64,000 nucleotides of DNA from Bacteriovoracaceae bacterium. GTDB lineage: Bacteria; Bdellovibrionota; Bacteriovoracia; Bacteriovoracales; Bacteriovoracaceae. How positions within the stretch are numbered: the stretch's first letter is position 1; each line of letters starts with the position of its first letter. Position numbers and translations under genes: made by a program. This document shows positions 9,571 to 19,924 of the stretch, one piece after another. The DNA lies in contig JAONMX010000002.1 in NCBI GenBank assembly GCA_028378565.1, positions 72,966 to 136,965 of the forward strand, written 5' to 3'. The notes beneath the pieces were generated by a model. It was given only the letters and a program-made list of their open reading frames with translations. It did no database searches and was not told where the DNA came from.

Positions 9571-12500
9571 TTGTTAAAATTTACAAGAAGCTGTCTATTT
9601 ATTTTTGCCTTGATGTTGATAAATCAATTCAGTTTCGCTTCTCGTTTTGTATTACAGTCTACCCACTATGATCAAAACGATGGCGAAAGTAGAGCGGTTT
9701 ATTTAGATACTCAAAAGCAACAACTTGTGATGAAGGAGCTTTCATGGTCCGACACTATAAGAAACGATATTAACAATAATAGAAGGCCACAATTTGAATT
9801 CCCAAAAAATGTTACATCGTTAACGAGTTTTAATTCGAAAGTTTTAAATGAGAGATATAATGTTGATGTTAAGTTTGAATATTTTCCACTTACTTCCGTA
9901 GAAGAATCACAAAGGTCAGTGCGAGAGCTTCGTAATTATATTCCAAAAGATCAAACTCTTGATATCATCAATAAATCTCGAATTGAACTATCAAAAACAA
10001 ATAATCAATTTAAATTAATAAAAAGTTTACGAAAAGGTCGAGATCAAGCCGCTGTTTATTATAATGATGTAACTGGTGAGATTATTTTAAAAGAAATTGA
10101 TCATAAAAAGTCAGGGTTAGCAGACTATCAACTACCTGGACGCATAACATTCCCAAAAGATCTAAACGGAAGAAAAGGTAATATCCACATATCTGATGAA
10201 GATAGCTGGTCAGCTAAAACACCTTTTGAGCTTGAAATTGCCTTAAGAGATTTAGAAGACCAATTAGATGATTGGGACCTTAAGATAGATAGAAGTCTTT
10301 TTAATAGTGGTAAGTTAAAGCTACAACAAAAGATGAGCCAATTTGTTCGAGTAGGAAGATTGAGAGATCGTGACGATAATCGATACTATCATGAAGCATG
10401 GTATAACCCCTCTACAAATGAGTTAGTTTATAGAAAAATTTATCGAAGAAGTGGTAAAGAATATATTAAAGACGAGGAAGTCTTTTCTTTAAGTGATGAG
10501 GAAGACTTTCAAAAAGCTAAAAGTAAGATGAGACGATATAGCTTATATTCGAGTTCTCAATTTGAGTCATTTCGTGACTCACAAATATCAGAATGTAATG
10601 ATGTTATTCAATCCTTTTTAAATCCAATAGATGTCGAAGACTTTAGTGATATTACAGATGTCCTTCATCAACAATTTCTAGAAAGATCTATCGGTAATAG
10701 TATGACCATTACTGACTCTGGAAGAATGATATTACAAACAAATCTAGCACAAAATCCTTTACCGTTAAGCATAGAGCTTAAACCTGATGGAACAATTAAA
10801 AAAGTAGATTTTGCTAGAAGCCTAACATCAAAGGAAAGTGAAGAGCTAAAGATTATTGAAGAGATTGGATTAAATGGTAAGAAAATTTATACAGTAAAAT
10901 CTTTTGATTCTTACAATGGTACTTGGGATACGATGCTTTCTGTTACTGCTGAAGATGTTGTGGGACAGAATGGAAATACACAAGGCAAAATCTCTGTCTA
11001 TGTTAAAGGTATAAAGTCTGAAGGTGATTTTAGGTATTATGATTATGAAAAGAATACTTATTCTTTCTCAATGAGAAATGGAAAAGTTAAAGATGTTGGT
11101 AGAAGAGAGCGCTTAAGTGGAAATGTTACAGACCCTTATAATTATCCTGTTGATAGAGGAAAGGATGGCTTTACTAACTTTCTATTTCAAACGTTCTTAG
11201 GTCGAGATTCGAGAAGATCCAAAGTGAATGATGCAGTCTTAGAACAATCTCGAGAGGCACTAAGTTCTCCAGAGTACGCAGGCCTCATTAAAGAAGAGGA
11301 ACTGGTTACTTTATCAAGAGAGATTACGAATTCCGTTGGAAAAAGAACAAATAATTTTCATTCTAGTTTAGGTAAAATCGAAGCCGTGGCGGCAGAAGAG
11401 TCTTACACAAGGTTTGGCTCCATTATTTTAGAAAGAACCTTAAAAGATCTTTTAACTACTGAGCCACCGGAGCAAATCAAGTCTATTGTTGATAGAACGA
11501 TGGAAGGCTTTAGTGTTTGTTTAAAAAGATCAAGTGACGTGAGAAATTTATCAGAAGCAAATAAGTGTATGGAAATTTTTGGTAGGGAAGCTCCTGTTGA
11601 TATTGGCCGTGACATACTCGGAATAAAACTAAGACAAGCAGATATGGGGGATATCGTAGGATACTCCACAAGACAATATAATGCCTGTATACAAGAGAAG
11701 TATTACCCTCTCTTTAACGGACAGGATAATAGTGATTCCGACGAGTCAATGGATATTGTCAAAGCTTGCTTGTATCAAAGTTTTTTAAAGTCTCTTGAAA
11801 AAGCGATACCAGCAGTTATTGAGTCAGAGCTTGGAGAGATCTCTAAGGATATGGGACTTAACTTAAGTTATGGTGAAGAGCAACAAAGAGCAAGTTTAGA
11901 AAAAATTAATCAATGTATTGCAGAGAAAGGATTAGCTCAAAAATCATCTTTTGGTGTGCAGACAGACTTTGGAAAACTCCAGGCCATGGATCCTGATGAG
12001 TTTGAGCAAGAGTTATTTGGTTGTGTAAATTTATTAATTAATGACATCTCTCACTACGTGGCAAAAGTTGGCCTAGCCGCTAAGCTTAGTGAAATTGAAG
12101 ATTTTACTCCAGAACAAAGAAGTTTAATATTTAGTTCCTCTATTGATAATAGTTTCTCTCAATGTATGAATACTCAAATGGGAATCATCGATAATAAAAC
12201 CCAAGAGTATCGCGGGAGAAAAGTTGAACTCACTCAAGTCTCAAATGGAAAACCATTTATTGTTGATGTAAATGTTCCATCCCTTGAAGCAACAGAATGT
12301 ATTCGGTCGTTAACGAATTATACTGTTGGCATGTCAACAGAATCAATGATCAAAAATATGATTGGTGATCAAAAGTATAATCAGCTCCAAGGTGATTCAT
12401 CTACGGCTTCTTCTTTCCAACAATGTTTTAAAGTAGAAAATGAAAGACTGAATGATGAGCTGAAATCAGTGCTAGTGAGCGAAGCTGGCCTACCTGTTGA

Positions 12501-15351
12501 AGAGAAGAGTGAAAAAGTTAAAACGAGAGATCGCTTAAGTGATTTAAAGACGGCAAGCTGTATAAAAGATGCCATCAGTTGGGCAAGTTATTACGCCGCT
12601 GGTGATATGGTGATTGAAAAACTTGCTGCTGATCCGGAGTATTCTTTTATAAAAATTACTGAGCAGGATAAAGAAGTCATAGGTTCTTTTATTCAGAGCT
12701 GCTTTAACGAACAAATGAAAGATTTTTCAACAGTTGATGAGATACTAGGGAATCAAGAAAAAGTGACTGAATATTGTGGAGCTCAAATGCTAAAAGATCG
12801 CAATGTTCAAAAAATTATAATAGATCCTATTTTAACTAAGTCATTAGCTGACGGCGGTATTACAGGTGAAGAAGCGGCACCTCTTATTAAGGTTCTATCA
12901 GAAGGATTGAATAAAAATATAGCTAATGAAATAACAATTGATGGTGTGATCGCTAAAGCAAGTGCTTTTAAAGAAGATGGTCTTTTATTAGTTGTAAGAG
13001 AAGTCTTAGAGGGTAAAGTTGAAGAACAATTCGACGGGACCAGTGAAACAAATCCTAGAATCGCAGGAATACTTTCAAGTGTTGAAGACCAGATATTTTC
13101 TGCGAGTGGTGGAAATTACGAAGCTCGATTAAGACAGGCCTTATTAGATCCAGATGAGAATAAGTTAACAGAAGTTCTTGATCAACTGAAAAAGGATGCC
13201 ACATTATTAATTGCTCCAAATGTTATTGAACAGTCTGCTGCTGATTTATTGAAAGACGGTACTTTTAATACACAAGAAGAAGCTGATGCTTTAGTAGAGT
13301 TTGGTAAGAAAATTCTAAATGATTGCTTGAATGGCGAGAAAATTGGTGAAGAAACCCAAGATGATCAAATTAATCGTTGTACTAATAAAACAAAAATAGA
13401 AGCTACTTACTTTGTATTAAATGATCGCCTTAAAAATACTTTAGACAATCATGAACTTGCTTCTCAGTATATGAATGATGAAGAGCGTTCAGCATTATTA
13501 GCTTCTTTAGTAAATGATTCAACAAAAACTGAGATTGCTAGAATTGAGGCTATCGAAGATCCTCTTCTAAGAAAAGGCGAGTTTGATAACTTCGTGGCAG
13601 GATTTAAAGCTGACTCTACACGTTCAGTCTTTAATGCCATGGTTCCTTCTATCGTAAATGATCAAGTTAAAGAACCAGACGCCAATAAGCCTGTCATTGT
13701 AAGAGGTGCACGAAGCCTTATGAATCAGTGTATTGATGCTTACAAAGTAACTTCAAAAGAATTTTATATTAATAAAACTATCAGTGATGATGAGTTTAAG
13801 CCAAATGATAGCTTAGATGAATGTGTAAATAGAGCGAGAGTAAAATTAACAAGCGATATTCTACCGACTACTCTACGTAACTTACTAGGACTTATTGATA
13901 GTGAAGTAAATCAATATGAAGATTTAATATTGAAAGCGAGACTTAGTTTCGAATCTTGTGTCAGCAAGAGAAGCTTTGTTATGAATAGTAAACTCTTTGG
14001 TAACGCCGCAGATGCTTGTTTAAATACGATCATTTTACAGTTAATCCCTGAAGCAATTAAGGAGCTGTCAGATAGGAATCCTCCAGTGATCGCAAAGAAT
14101 GTAGAAACGCTTCAAAAAGCAAAAGTATGTGAGCAGAAAGTTAAAGATGATTATGTTGCTCAAACTAAAACCGATATTTCTAGGAATCTGGAAACCGATA
14201 TATTCTTTGAACAGGCCCTTAACAAAGAGTCAATGCCAAAAGCTGATATGGATTGGCTACTCTTCAGTGTTCAGCAGTGTTTACTAAATCATGTTGCTCC
14301 TAACTTGCTTGATGATTATGTCGCAAGAGTTAGTTCTGATCCAAAGCTAGAAATTGGAGAGTCACAAAAAGAATCATTAGAGATGCTTTCTCAGACATTA
14401 GGAAATATCTTAAGTTATCGTGCAAATGGTGAAAAACCAACAAGGCTAGTCTTTAGTATTGATGAGGGAGCTTCAGGAAATAATGAAACCTCGAGCGTAA
14501 ATCCTGCAGCGACAAGCTCTGCAAATGCTAGTGGAGATGAGAAAAGTGTTCCTTATCTCAATATGATGATGGATATGGAGCCACTGATTTTGGAGTATAT
14601 TGAGCTTGTAAACGCTTATGATCCTAACTTGACCCGTACAGCTTTTGCAAAATTAGAAAGAGATATTAAAAAGTACTTAGATGAAAATAATGGTGTCCTT
14701 AATATGGACGACTTATATAAAATTTTAGTTGATTCAGATTTAATAACTGGAGTGATCGAAAGTATCATAAGTCAGTCTGTACGAGAGGAAACTACAAAAG
14801 CTCTCGTTGATGAGGGGGCCAGTACAAGTGTTGTATCCATACTTGCTTCAAAGCAAATGATTGGAAGAATTTTTAGATCAGGTAAAGGGAAAGATGTTAT
14901 CGATAAAATTCGTTATGAATACCTATTACCACTAATGAAGGGTGAGCTTGAGAGTACTGAGCTACCAAGAAACTTGATCAATGATGCCAAGGTTCAATTA
15001 GGTAAAGATCAAAAAAGAGGCGGTTTTGCGGAAGTACTCTTTAGTTCCATCATTCAAAAGAAATTAGATGATGAGCAAGCAGGTATTGAGTCTGGATTCT
15101 TTAAATATGTGAAAATGTCAGCTGCAGGCTGGATGGGATATAATAAGTATGAAGATTTTGAATGGGGAAGTCGTTATAGTACTTCAAAATATAAATTAAG
15201 AAATACTCCTTCTGGTATGAATGCCATGGCCGTTTTTGCAAATGATATTTTAATACCAAAACTAACAGGCACACTATCAACTAAGAAAGAAGAAGATGCT
15301 ACTGAGAGAATTACAGATTTAATTAAAGAAGCAATGGATGAGAATGAGTAG
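9571..15351 (+). CDS. Giant exported repeat protein (1926 aa), function unknown
   Basis: TTG start with GAGG; signal peptide; three N-terminal beta-type repeats and about 10 paired-Cys repeats visible in the translation. Confidence 0.85.
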   Translation: MLKFTRSCLFIFALMLINQFSFASRFVLQSTHYDQNDGESRAVYLDTQKQQLVMKELSWSDTIRNDINNNRRPQFEFPKNVTSLTSFNSKVLNERYNVDVKFEYFPLTSVEESQRSVRELRNYIPKDQTLDIINKSRIELSKTNNQFKLIKSLRKGRDQAAVYYNDVTGEIILKEIDHKKSGLADYQLPGRITFPKDLNGRKGNIHISDEDSWSAKTPFELEIALRDLEDQLDDWDLKIDRSLFNSGKLKLQQKMSQFVRVGRLRDRDDNRYYHEAWYNPSTNELVYRKIYRRSGKEYIKDEEVFSLSDEEDFQKAKSKMRRYSLYSSSQFESFRDSQISECNDVIQSFLNPIDVEDFSDITDVLHQQFLERSIGNSMTITDSGRMILQTNLAQNPLPLSIELKPDGTIKKVDFARSLTSKESEELKIIEEIGLNGKKIYTVKSFDSYNGTWDTMLSVTAEDVVGQNGNTQGKISVYVKGIKSEGDFRYYDYEKNTYSFSMRNGKVKDVGRRERLSGNVTDPYNYPVDRGKDGFTNFLFQTFLGRDSRRSKVNDAVLEQSREALSSPEYAGLIKEEELVTLSREITNSVGKRTNNFHSSLGKIEAVAAEESYTRFGSIILERTLKDLLTTEPPEQIKSIVDRTMEGFSVCLKRSSDVRNLSEANKCMEIFGREAPVDIGRDILGIKLRQADMGDIVGYSTRQYNACIQEKYYPLFNGQDNSDSDESMDIVKACLYQSFLKSLEKAIPAVIESELGEISKDMGLNLSYGEEQQRASLEKINQCIAEKGLAQKSSFGVQTDFGKLQAMDPDEFEQELFGCVNLLINDISHYVAKVGLAAKLSEIEDFTPEQRSLIFSSSIDNSFSQCMNTQMGIIDNKTQEYRGRKVELTQVSNGKPFIVDVNVPSLEATECIRSLTNYTVGMSTESMIKNMIGDQKYNQLQGDSSTASSFQQCFKVENERLNDELKSVLVSEAGLPVEEKSEKVKTRDRLSDLKTASCIKDAISWASYYAAGDMVIEKLAADPEYSFIKITEQDKEVIGSFIQSCFNEQMKDFSTVDEILGNQEKVTEYCGAQMLKDRNVQKIIIDPILTKSLADGGITGEEAAPLIKVLSEGLNKNIANEITIDGVIAKASAFKEDGLLLVVREVLEGKVEEQFDGTSETNPRIAGILSSVEDQIFSASGGNYEARLRQALLDPDENKLTEVLDQLKKDATLLIAPNVIEQSAADLLKDGTFNTQEEADALVEFGKKILNDCLNGEKIGEETQDDQINRCTNKTKIEATYFVLNDRLKNTLDNHELASQYMNDEERSALLASLVNDSTKTEIARIEAIEDPLLRKGEFDNFVAGFKADSTRSVFNAMVPSIVNDQVKEPDANKPVIVRGARSLMNQCIDAYKVTSKEFYINKTISDDEFKPNDSLDECVNRARVKLTSDILPTTLRNLLGLIDSEVNQYEDLILKARLSFESCVSKRSFVMNSKLFGNAADACLNTIILQLIPEAIKELSDRNPPVIAKNVETLQKAKVCEQKVKDDYVAQTKTDISRNLETDIFFEQALNKESMPKADMDWLLFSVQQCLLNHVAPNLLDDYVARVSSDPKLEIGESQKESLEMLSQTLGNILSYRANGEKPTRLVFSIDEGASGNNETSSVNPAATSSANASGDEKSVPYLNMMMDMEPLILEYIELVNAYDPNLTRTAFAKLERDIKKYLDENNGVLNMDDLYKILVDSDLITGVIESIISQSVREETTKALVDEGASTSVVSILASKQMIGRIFRSGKGKDVIDKIRYEYLLPLMKGELESTELPRNLINDAKVQLGKDQKRGGFAEVLFSSIIQKKLDDEQAGIESGFFKYVKMSAAGWMGYNKYEDFEWGSRYSTSKYKLRNTPSGMNAMAVFANDILIPKLTGTLSTKKEEDATERITDLIKEAMDENE

Positions 15352-15377
15352 AGGCCATTTAGGACCTCTACATTTTT
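15348..15377 (+). terminator. Intrinsic terminator of the 1926-aa gene
   Basis: GTAGAGG - 10 nt - CCTCTAC followed by ATTTTTT. Confidence 0.65.
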
Positions 15378-17158
15378 TCAGGTGCTTCTATCCCAATTAA
15401 TGACAAACCTTTTTTCATAATAAGACCACAACTCTTCGCCAGTGCAAGTCTGGTACTTAGTAGTTCTGGAGTTTCTGCTTTTCCGATAGGGCATTCTGCA
15501 TAGAAGCTATTAAATAATTTTCCAAGTTCAAAAAGGTAACTACAGAGATTTATGGTTTTCAACTGTTTGGCACAACTAGCAGCAATATCATTGAAAGTAA
15601 TCAGTTTTACCATTAAGGCAACTTCCTGATCTTTAGTAAGTAGTGACCAGTCAACAGCACTTGTGGCCTGAGAACTAAGTTTGTTGGAAAGACTATTAAT
15701 TCTTGCGTAAACATATTGCAGGTAAGGTCCTGTGTCCCCATCAAGTTTTAGCCATTCATTCATGTCAAAAACAATTTTACGATTGTTATCTATTTTAGTC
15801 ATACCATATTTAATAGCACCATTGGCTATTTGAGTTGCTGTTTTTTCGACTTCTTCTTTTGTCCAACTTCCATCATCAAGATACTTCTGAAGATAGTTTG
15901 TTTTGATTGTTTCTTCCATTTGAGAAACAAGATCTAGAAGAGGAATGATATTTCCTTTACGAGAAGACATGGCACCATCTGGAAGATCTACCATGGCATA
16001 TTCAAGATGAAAGCAGTTCTTTGATTTCTCAAAGCCAACTTTCTCAAGTACTTTAAAGACTTGCTTAAAGTGAAAGGCTTGACGATTATCAACAACGTAG
16101 ACGTTGTGATCAACATTGAATTCTTCAAACTTAACTTTAGCGAGTTCAACGTCTTTAGTAGAGTAGAGACCTGTCCCATCAGACTTAACCAAAAGACAAA
16201 AACCAAGTTTGTCTTCCTCAAGGTTCATTCCAATGGCCCCTTGGTCTTTAACAAGAACACCTTGTTTATAAAGCTCATTAACATATTCTAAACTTTTGGC
16301 ATCAACTTCACTTTCAAAGAACCAACGATCAAATTCAACATCGGCCCATTGATAACTCTCTTTCATTAATTCGATTGACCACTCACGAGTTTCTTTCCAA
16401 AGATCATAGAAAGGACCTTGCTCGCTATGAAGTTCTTTTAAAATAGCTGTCAGCTGTTCGCGATTCTTATCTTCTTTATCAGTGCCTTTCTCATCTTCAA
16501 GTAAAGCATTTGATTTAGCATAAATTTCACCCAGCCACGCACCTTTATTTTCTTTTGGAGCTTCACTTGTTTCTTTATATTTTAAGTACCAAAGGCATTT
16601 GGCCACATGGGTTCCCATATCTCCAGGATAGGTAACAGCAAGGGTGTCTAATCCGCTATAGCGACAAAGTCTCACTAGAGCATTCCCTAGGCAGAGGTTT
16701 CTCATGTGACCCACATGTAAAACTTTATGAGTATTAGGTTGCGAGTATTCAATCATGACTCTTGAATCGTCAGCAAAAAGCTTTTGTTTAAAAAGACTCT
16801 CATCTAACACTGTTGAAAGATAATCTTCTCCAAGTCCTTTCGGGGAAATGAAGAAATTGAGATAAGGCCCAACAACTTTTGCTTCCGAAACGGTATTTGG
16901 TACCACAAGCTTTTCACAAATTTCACTGGCAATTTGAGGTGGAGCTTTTTTTAACTGCTTTGCTAATTGGAAACATCCAAAAGCGATATGACCCATTTTC
17001 ATATTTGGTGCAATGGATAGAGACTTTGAAATATCCTCAATGCTTAAATCAATTTCGTTACCAAGAGCATTGATTGCTTCTTCTAGAGATTTTGCGATTT
17101 GATTATAAACGAGATTGTATTGAGTATTTTTAATGTCCATATGGATTTTCCTTACCAA
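15368..17158 (-). CDS. argS: Arginyl-tRNA synthetase
   Basis: HVGHMRN class I signature, DLPDGAMSSRKGN, C-terminal DALR-like anticodon region. Confidence 0.95.
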   Translation of the reverse strand: MVRKIHMDIKNTQYNLVYNQIAKSLEEAINALGNEIDLSIEDISKSLSIAPNMKMGHIAFGCFQLAKQLKKAPPQIASEICEKLVVPNTVSEAKVVGPYLNFFISPKGLGEDYLSTVLDESLFKQKLFADDSRVMIEYSQPNTHKVLHVGHMRNLCLGNALVRLCRYSGLDTLAVTYPGDMGTHVAKCLWYLKYKETSEAPKENKGAWLGEIYAKSNALLEDEKGTDKEDKNREQLTAILKELHSEQGPFYDLWKETREWSIELMKESYQWADVEFDRWFFESEVDAKSLEYVNELYKQGVLVKDQGAIGMNLEEDKLGFCLLVKSDGTGLYSTKDVELAKVKFEEFNVDHNVYVVDNRQAFHFKQVFKVLEKVGFEKSKNCFHLEYAMVDLPDGAMSSRKGNIIPLLDLVSQMEETIKTNYLQKYLDDGSWTKEEVEKTATQIANGAIKYGMTKIDNNRKIVFDMNEWLKLDGDTGPYLQYVYARINSLSNKLSSQATSAVDWSLLTKDQEVALMVKLITFNDIAASCAKQLKTINLCSYLFELGKLFNSFYAECPIGKAETPELLSTRLALAKSCGLIMKKGLSLIGIEAPEKM

Positions 17159-17174
17159 AAAATTCTTTTTATTA

Positions 17175-17183
17175 TGTTATAAT
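17175..17183 (+). promoter_or_regulatory. Extended -10 promoter element
   Basis: TGtTATAAT upstream of the 17215 start. Confidence 0.4.
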
Positions 17184-17214
17184 AATTTCAGAATGTCACT
17201 TAAGGTCATTGTAT

Positions 17215-17622
17215 ATGAAATTTTTATTCTTTCTTTTTTTAACACTTATAAGCTTCTCGTCAATGACAGAAGAGGATTCTTCTAAATCTAAACCGGTAAA
17301 CTCAAGCAAGGAGTTAAAGCTGGAGTCAGATGAGTTAGATAAAATTAGAAGACAGAGATTTGAGCCACGTATTTCTAATAAGTATTATAGGGGAGAGCAT
17401 CTCATCTATGATTGCCGCGATGACCATTTTGCCTGTGTAAATACCGAATCGTGGGCACGATGTGAAGACTTAAGAGATTTCGATAAGAGTGAAAGACGTA
17501 GAAAGCTTAGGTGTGCACCTCTGAAAATATTTAAAACTCAAAAAGAGTGCTTTGAAGAGCAATATAAGCAAATCCACAATCAAAAAATTAAAATCATCTG
17601 TATTAATAAGAAAAATTTATAA
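17215..17622 (+). CDS. Small exported Cys-containing hypothetical protein
   Basis: Signal peptide MKFLFFLFLTLISFSS; ATG 17215 preferred over TTG 17209. Confidence 0.65.
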   Translation: MKFLFFLFLTLISFSSMTEEDSSKSKPVNSSKELKLESDELDKIRRQRFEPRISNKYYRGEHLIYDCRDDHFACVNTESWARCEDLRDFDKSERRRKLRCAPLKIFKTQKECFEEQYKQIHNQKIKIICINKKNL

Positions 17623-17686
17623 GGTCTCTCTTCTTCACTTTTAACAATAAATCCCTTGTTATAGTCTCTTAAGAAGGGAAATATCT

Positions 17687-18694
17687 ATGCTTAAGTACTT
17701 AATTTTATTATTAATCATCTGCAGTTCTAAAGTCTTTGCTATAAGTGAAGAAGGCTATCTCAATACCTTTACAACACAAGTATGGCCTTACTTTCAATCA
17801 TTTCCTGAAAAAAAGCTTCCTAGTTTTGATAACACTCTCATAAATTACAGATACTTAGCTCTTGGGAATCGTGATCTTGTGATTGTCATGGGTGGGCGAA
17901 CTGAGCCAATTGATAAGTATGCTGAACTCGCTTTTGATTTAAAAGATGTGGCCGTTGATCTTCTATCAATAGACTCTCGTGGGCAAGGACGAAGTGAGAG
18001 GTTATTGAAAGACCCTCAAAAAGGTTATGTTAAAAACTTCGAGGACTATGCTAAAGATTTAAAGTTTCTCATAGATAATTTAAAATTAAGAAATCAGTAC
18101 AGAAAAGTAATCTTTTTGGCCCATTCAATGGGGGGGGCCATTGGCCTACAAGCACAAATACTCTATCCAAAACTTTTTGATGGGATGATTCTTTCAGTTC
18201 CGATGATTGAAATTCTTCTAAGGGGAAGAAGTGAGTCTGGAACTCTTAAATTAACAAAGCTACTCAAGTTAATTGGAATGAAGAGAAGTTATATTCCAGG
18301 TGGTGGACAAGTTGAAGACTATTGGAGTTTTGAAGAAAATACCGTTACCCAAAGTTTAGAGCGCCATAACATGGCCCATTGGCTTACGGTCAACGATCGC
18401 ACTCTTTTGATGGGGTCTTCCACTGTTAATTGGGTTTATGAGGCAATAAAGGCCGGAAGATTTATATTCAAAAAGAGAGAGAATATTTCTGAGCTTCCGA
18501 TCTTGATGTTTCAGGCACAGCATGAAAACTTTTCTCGCTATAGTCGGCAAAATAAAATGTGCGCTTCAAATCCACACTGTAAACGTGTTTATATATTTGG
18601 TTCAAAGCATGAAGTCTTTATGGAAAAGGATGAGTTTCGAAATATTGCATTAAAAGAAACGAAGATTTTTTTAGAAAAGATAATAAAGAATTAA
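17687..18694 (+). CDS. Exported alpha/beta hydrolase (lysophospholipase-like)
   Basis: AHSMGGAIG nucleophile elbow, signal peptide. Confidence 0.85.
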   Translation: MLKYLILLLIICSSKVFAISEEGYLNTFTTQVWPYFQSFPEKKLPSFDNTLINYRYLALGNRDLVIVMGGRTEPIDKYAELAFDLKDVAVDLLSIDSRGQGRSERLLKDPQKGYVKNFEDYAKDLKFLIDNLKLRNQYRKVIFLAHSMGGAIGLQAQILYPKLFDGMILSVPMIEILLRGRSESGTLKLTKLLKLIGMKRSYIPGGGQVEDYWSFEENTVTQSLERHNMAHWLTVNDRTLLMGSSTVNWVYEAIKAGRFIFKKRENISELPILMFQAQHENFSRYSRQNKMCASNPHCKRVYIFGSKHEVFMEKDEFRNIALKETKIFLEKIIKN

Positions 18695-18695
18695 A

Positions 18696-19130
18696 TTAAA
18701 CTCTCTTATACATTAAGAAATGTGGTCCAATTCCTTCAATCTCAAATTGATTATCAATTTTTTCAAAACCAACAGTTTGATAGAACCCTGTCGCTACTTC
18801 TCTAGCATTACACCAAAGTAAAGAGCACATATTCTGTTTAACGATAGGAAAGGCCATTTTTAAAAGCTCTCTGCTTAAGCCCTGTTTTTGATAATCTGGA
18901 AGAGTTGCCATTCCTCTAAGTCTATATTGGTATGGGTCTTCAAAAGTAGGATTTTTTTCAAAAAAGAAACTAGCAACGCTAACAAGCTTATTTTCTACAA
19001 AAGCACCCAGGTGAAAAGTCTGTTCGTCATCATCGCCATCAAAATGACAACTTTCAATCGGAAGACCAGGTCTTAACATCTGGTTTCTGATTTCATAAGT
19101 GTCAGAAGCGTTTATACGTAGTACTTTCAA
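18696..19130 (-). CDS. GNAT family N-acetyltransferase
   Basis: LRGMATLPDYQKQGLSRELL motif; TTG start preceded by AGGGAG. Confidence 0.85.
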   Translation of the reverse strand: MKVLRINASDTYEIRNQMLRPGLPIESCHFDGDDDEQTFHLGAFVENKLVSVASFFFEKNPTFEDPYQYRLRGMATLPDYQKQGLSRELLKMAFPIVKQNMCSLLWCNAREVATGFYQTVGFEKIDNQFEIEGIGPHFLMYKRV

Positions 19131-19218
19131 GCGTTCTCCCTCGGAGCTGATGAGCAGTTTGATTGCTTGTTTATAAGGGCTGATGACGACTTTGTCACTT
19201 GAAAATAAGTAACGCTAG

Positions 19219-19809
19219 TCAGTATGTTCTTGAAATCTTAAATAAAGAGCTCATGGCCATCTTAGTGAGTTGCTTGGAAAAGAATGAAAAAATACTATCT
19301 GGAAAACCTGTACTCTTTCCTTTCCAATATGTTCTACCCATAAATAGGCAGCGTGAGGATTCTTCTTTGATGGTAACATCTCCTATTAAACCCTTTAAGA
19401 AACCTTGATCAAATGTAAAAGTGTACTTTCCTGGCTTTTTGACTCGTTCCATTTTGAAGTTCATGGTCATATCAAAAGGCAAGAGGGCGTGGGAGAGTTC
19501 AAGATAGATTTTTCCATTCTCATAGCGACTTTCAGTTACAAGCCCCAAGAATTCTTTGTAATTTTCATATTGGGAGATTTTTGAGAGAGCTATTCGGCAC
19601 TTTTTAGGGTGGAGGCCAAAGAGAAAAAGTTTAAGAACTTGTAGATCACTCTCACTTGTTACCTCGGAATAAGATAATATATGACCTTTTTCAATTTTTT
19701 TTAATTGTTCAGAATTTGGGTACTTTGTTAATGAATCTAAGGTGTAAGCGTGCAAACACCATCCAAAAAAAAGATAAATAAGGATAAATTTCGTCGCGAC
19801 CTTGTGCAT
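19219..19809 (-). CDS. Exported hypothetical protein
   Basis: Signal peptide-like N-terminus (KFILIYLFFGWCLHAYT); 196 aa. Confidence 0.65.
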   Translation of the reverse strand: MHKVATKFILIYLFFGWCLHAYTLDSLTKYPNSEQLKKIEKGHILSYSEVTSESDLQVLKLFLFGLHPKKCRIALSKISQYENYKEFLGLVTESRYENGKIYLELSHALLPFDMTMNFKMERVKKPGKYTFTFDQGFLKGLIGDVTIKEESSRCLFMGRTYWKGKSTGFPDSIFSFFSKQLTKMAMSSLFKISRTY

Positions 19810-19924
19810 TGTGCCTTTTCTTGCTCCTTATGGCCCCTTAACCTATGAGTGGGCCATCTTGTTGAAAGTGCGTCCAACATTCAAAGAAATTATACACTTT
19901 TTATCATAAAGAGGATTTTCGCTT

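Noticed and set aside
11403-12575. Minus-strand ORFs inside the 1926-aa gene
   Set aside because: Fully inside a long clearly coding ORF with signal peptide; antisense open frames only.
19830-19857. ATGGCCC-N14-GGGCCAT inverted repeat upstream of parE
   Set aside because: Only 7-bp arms and no T-run; possible operator but too weak to claim.
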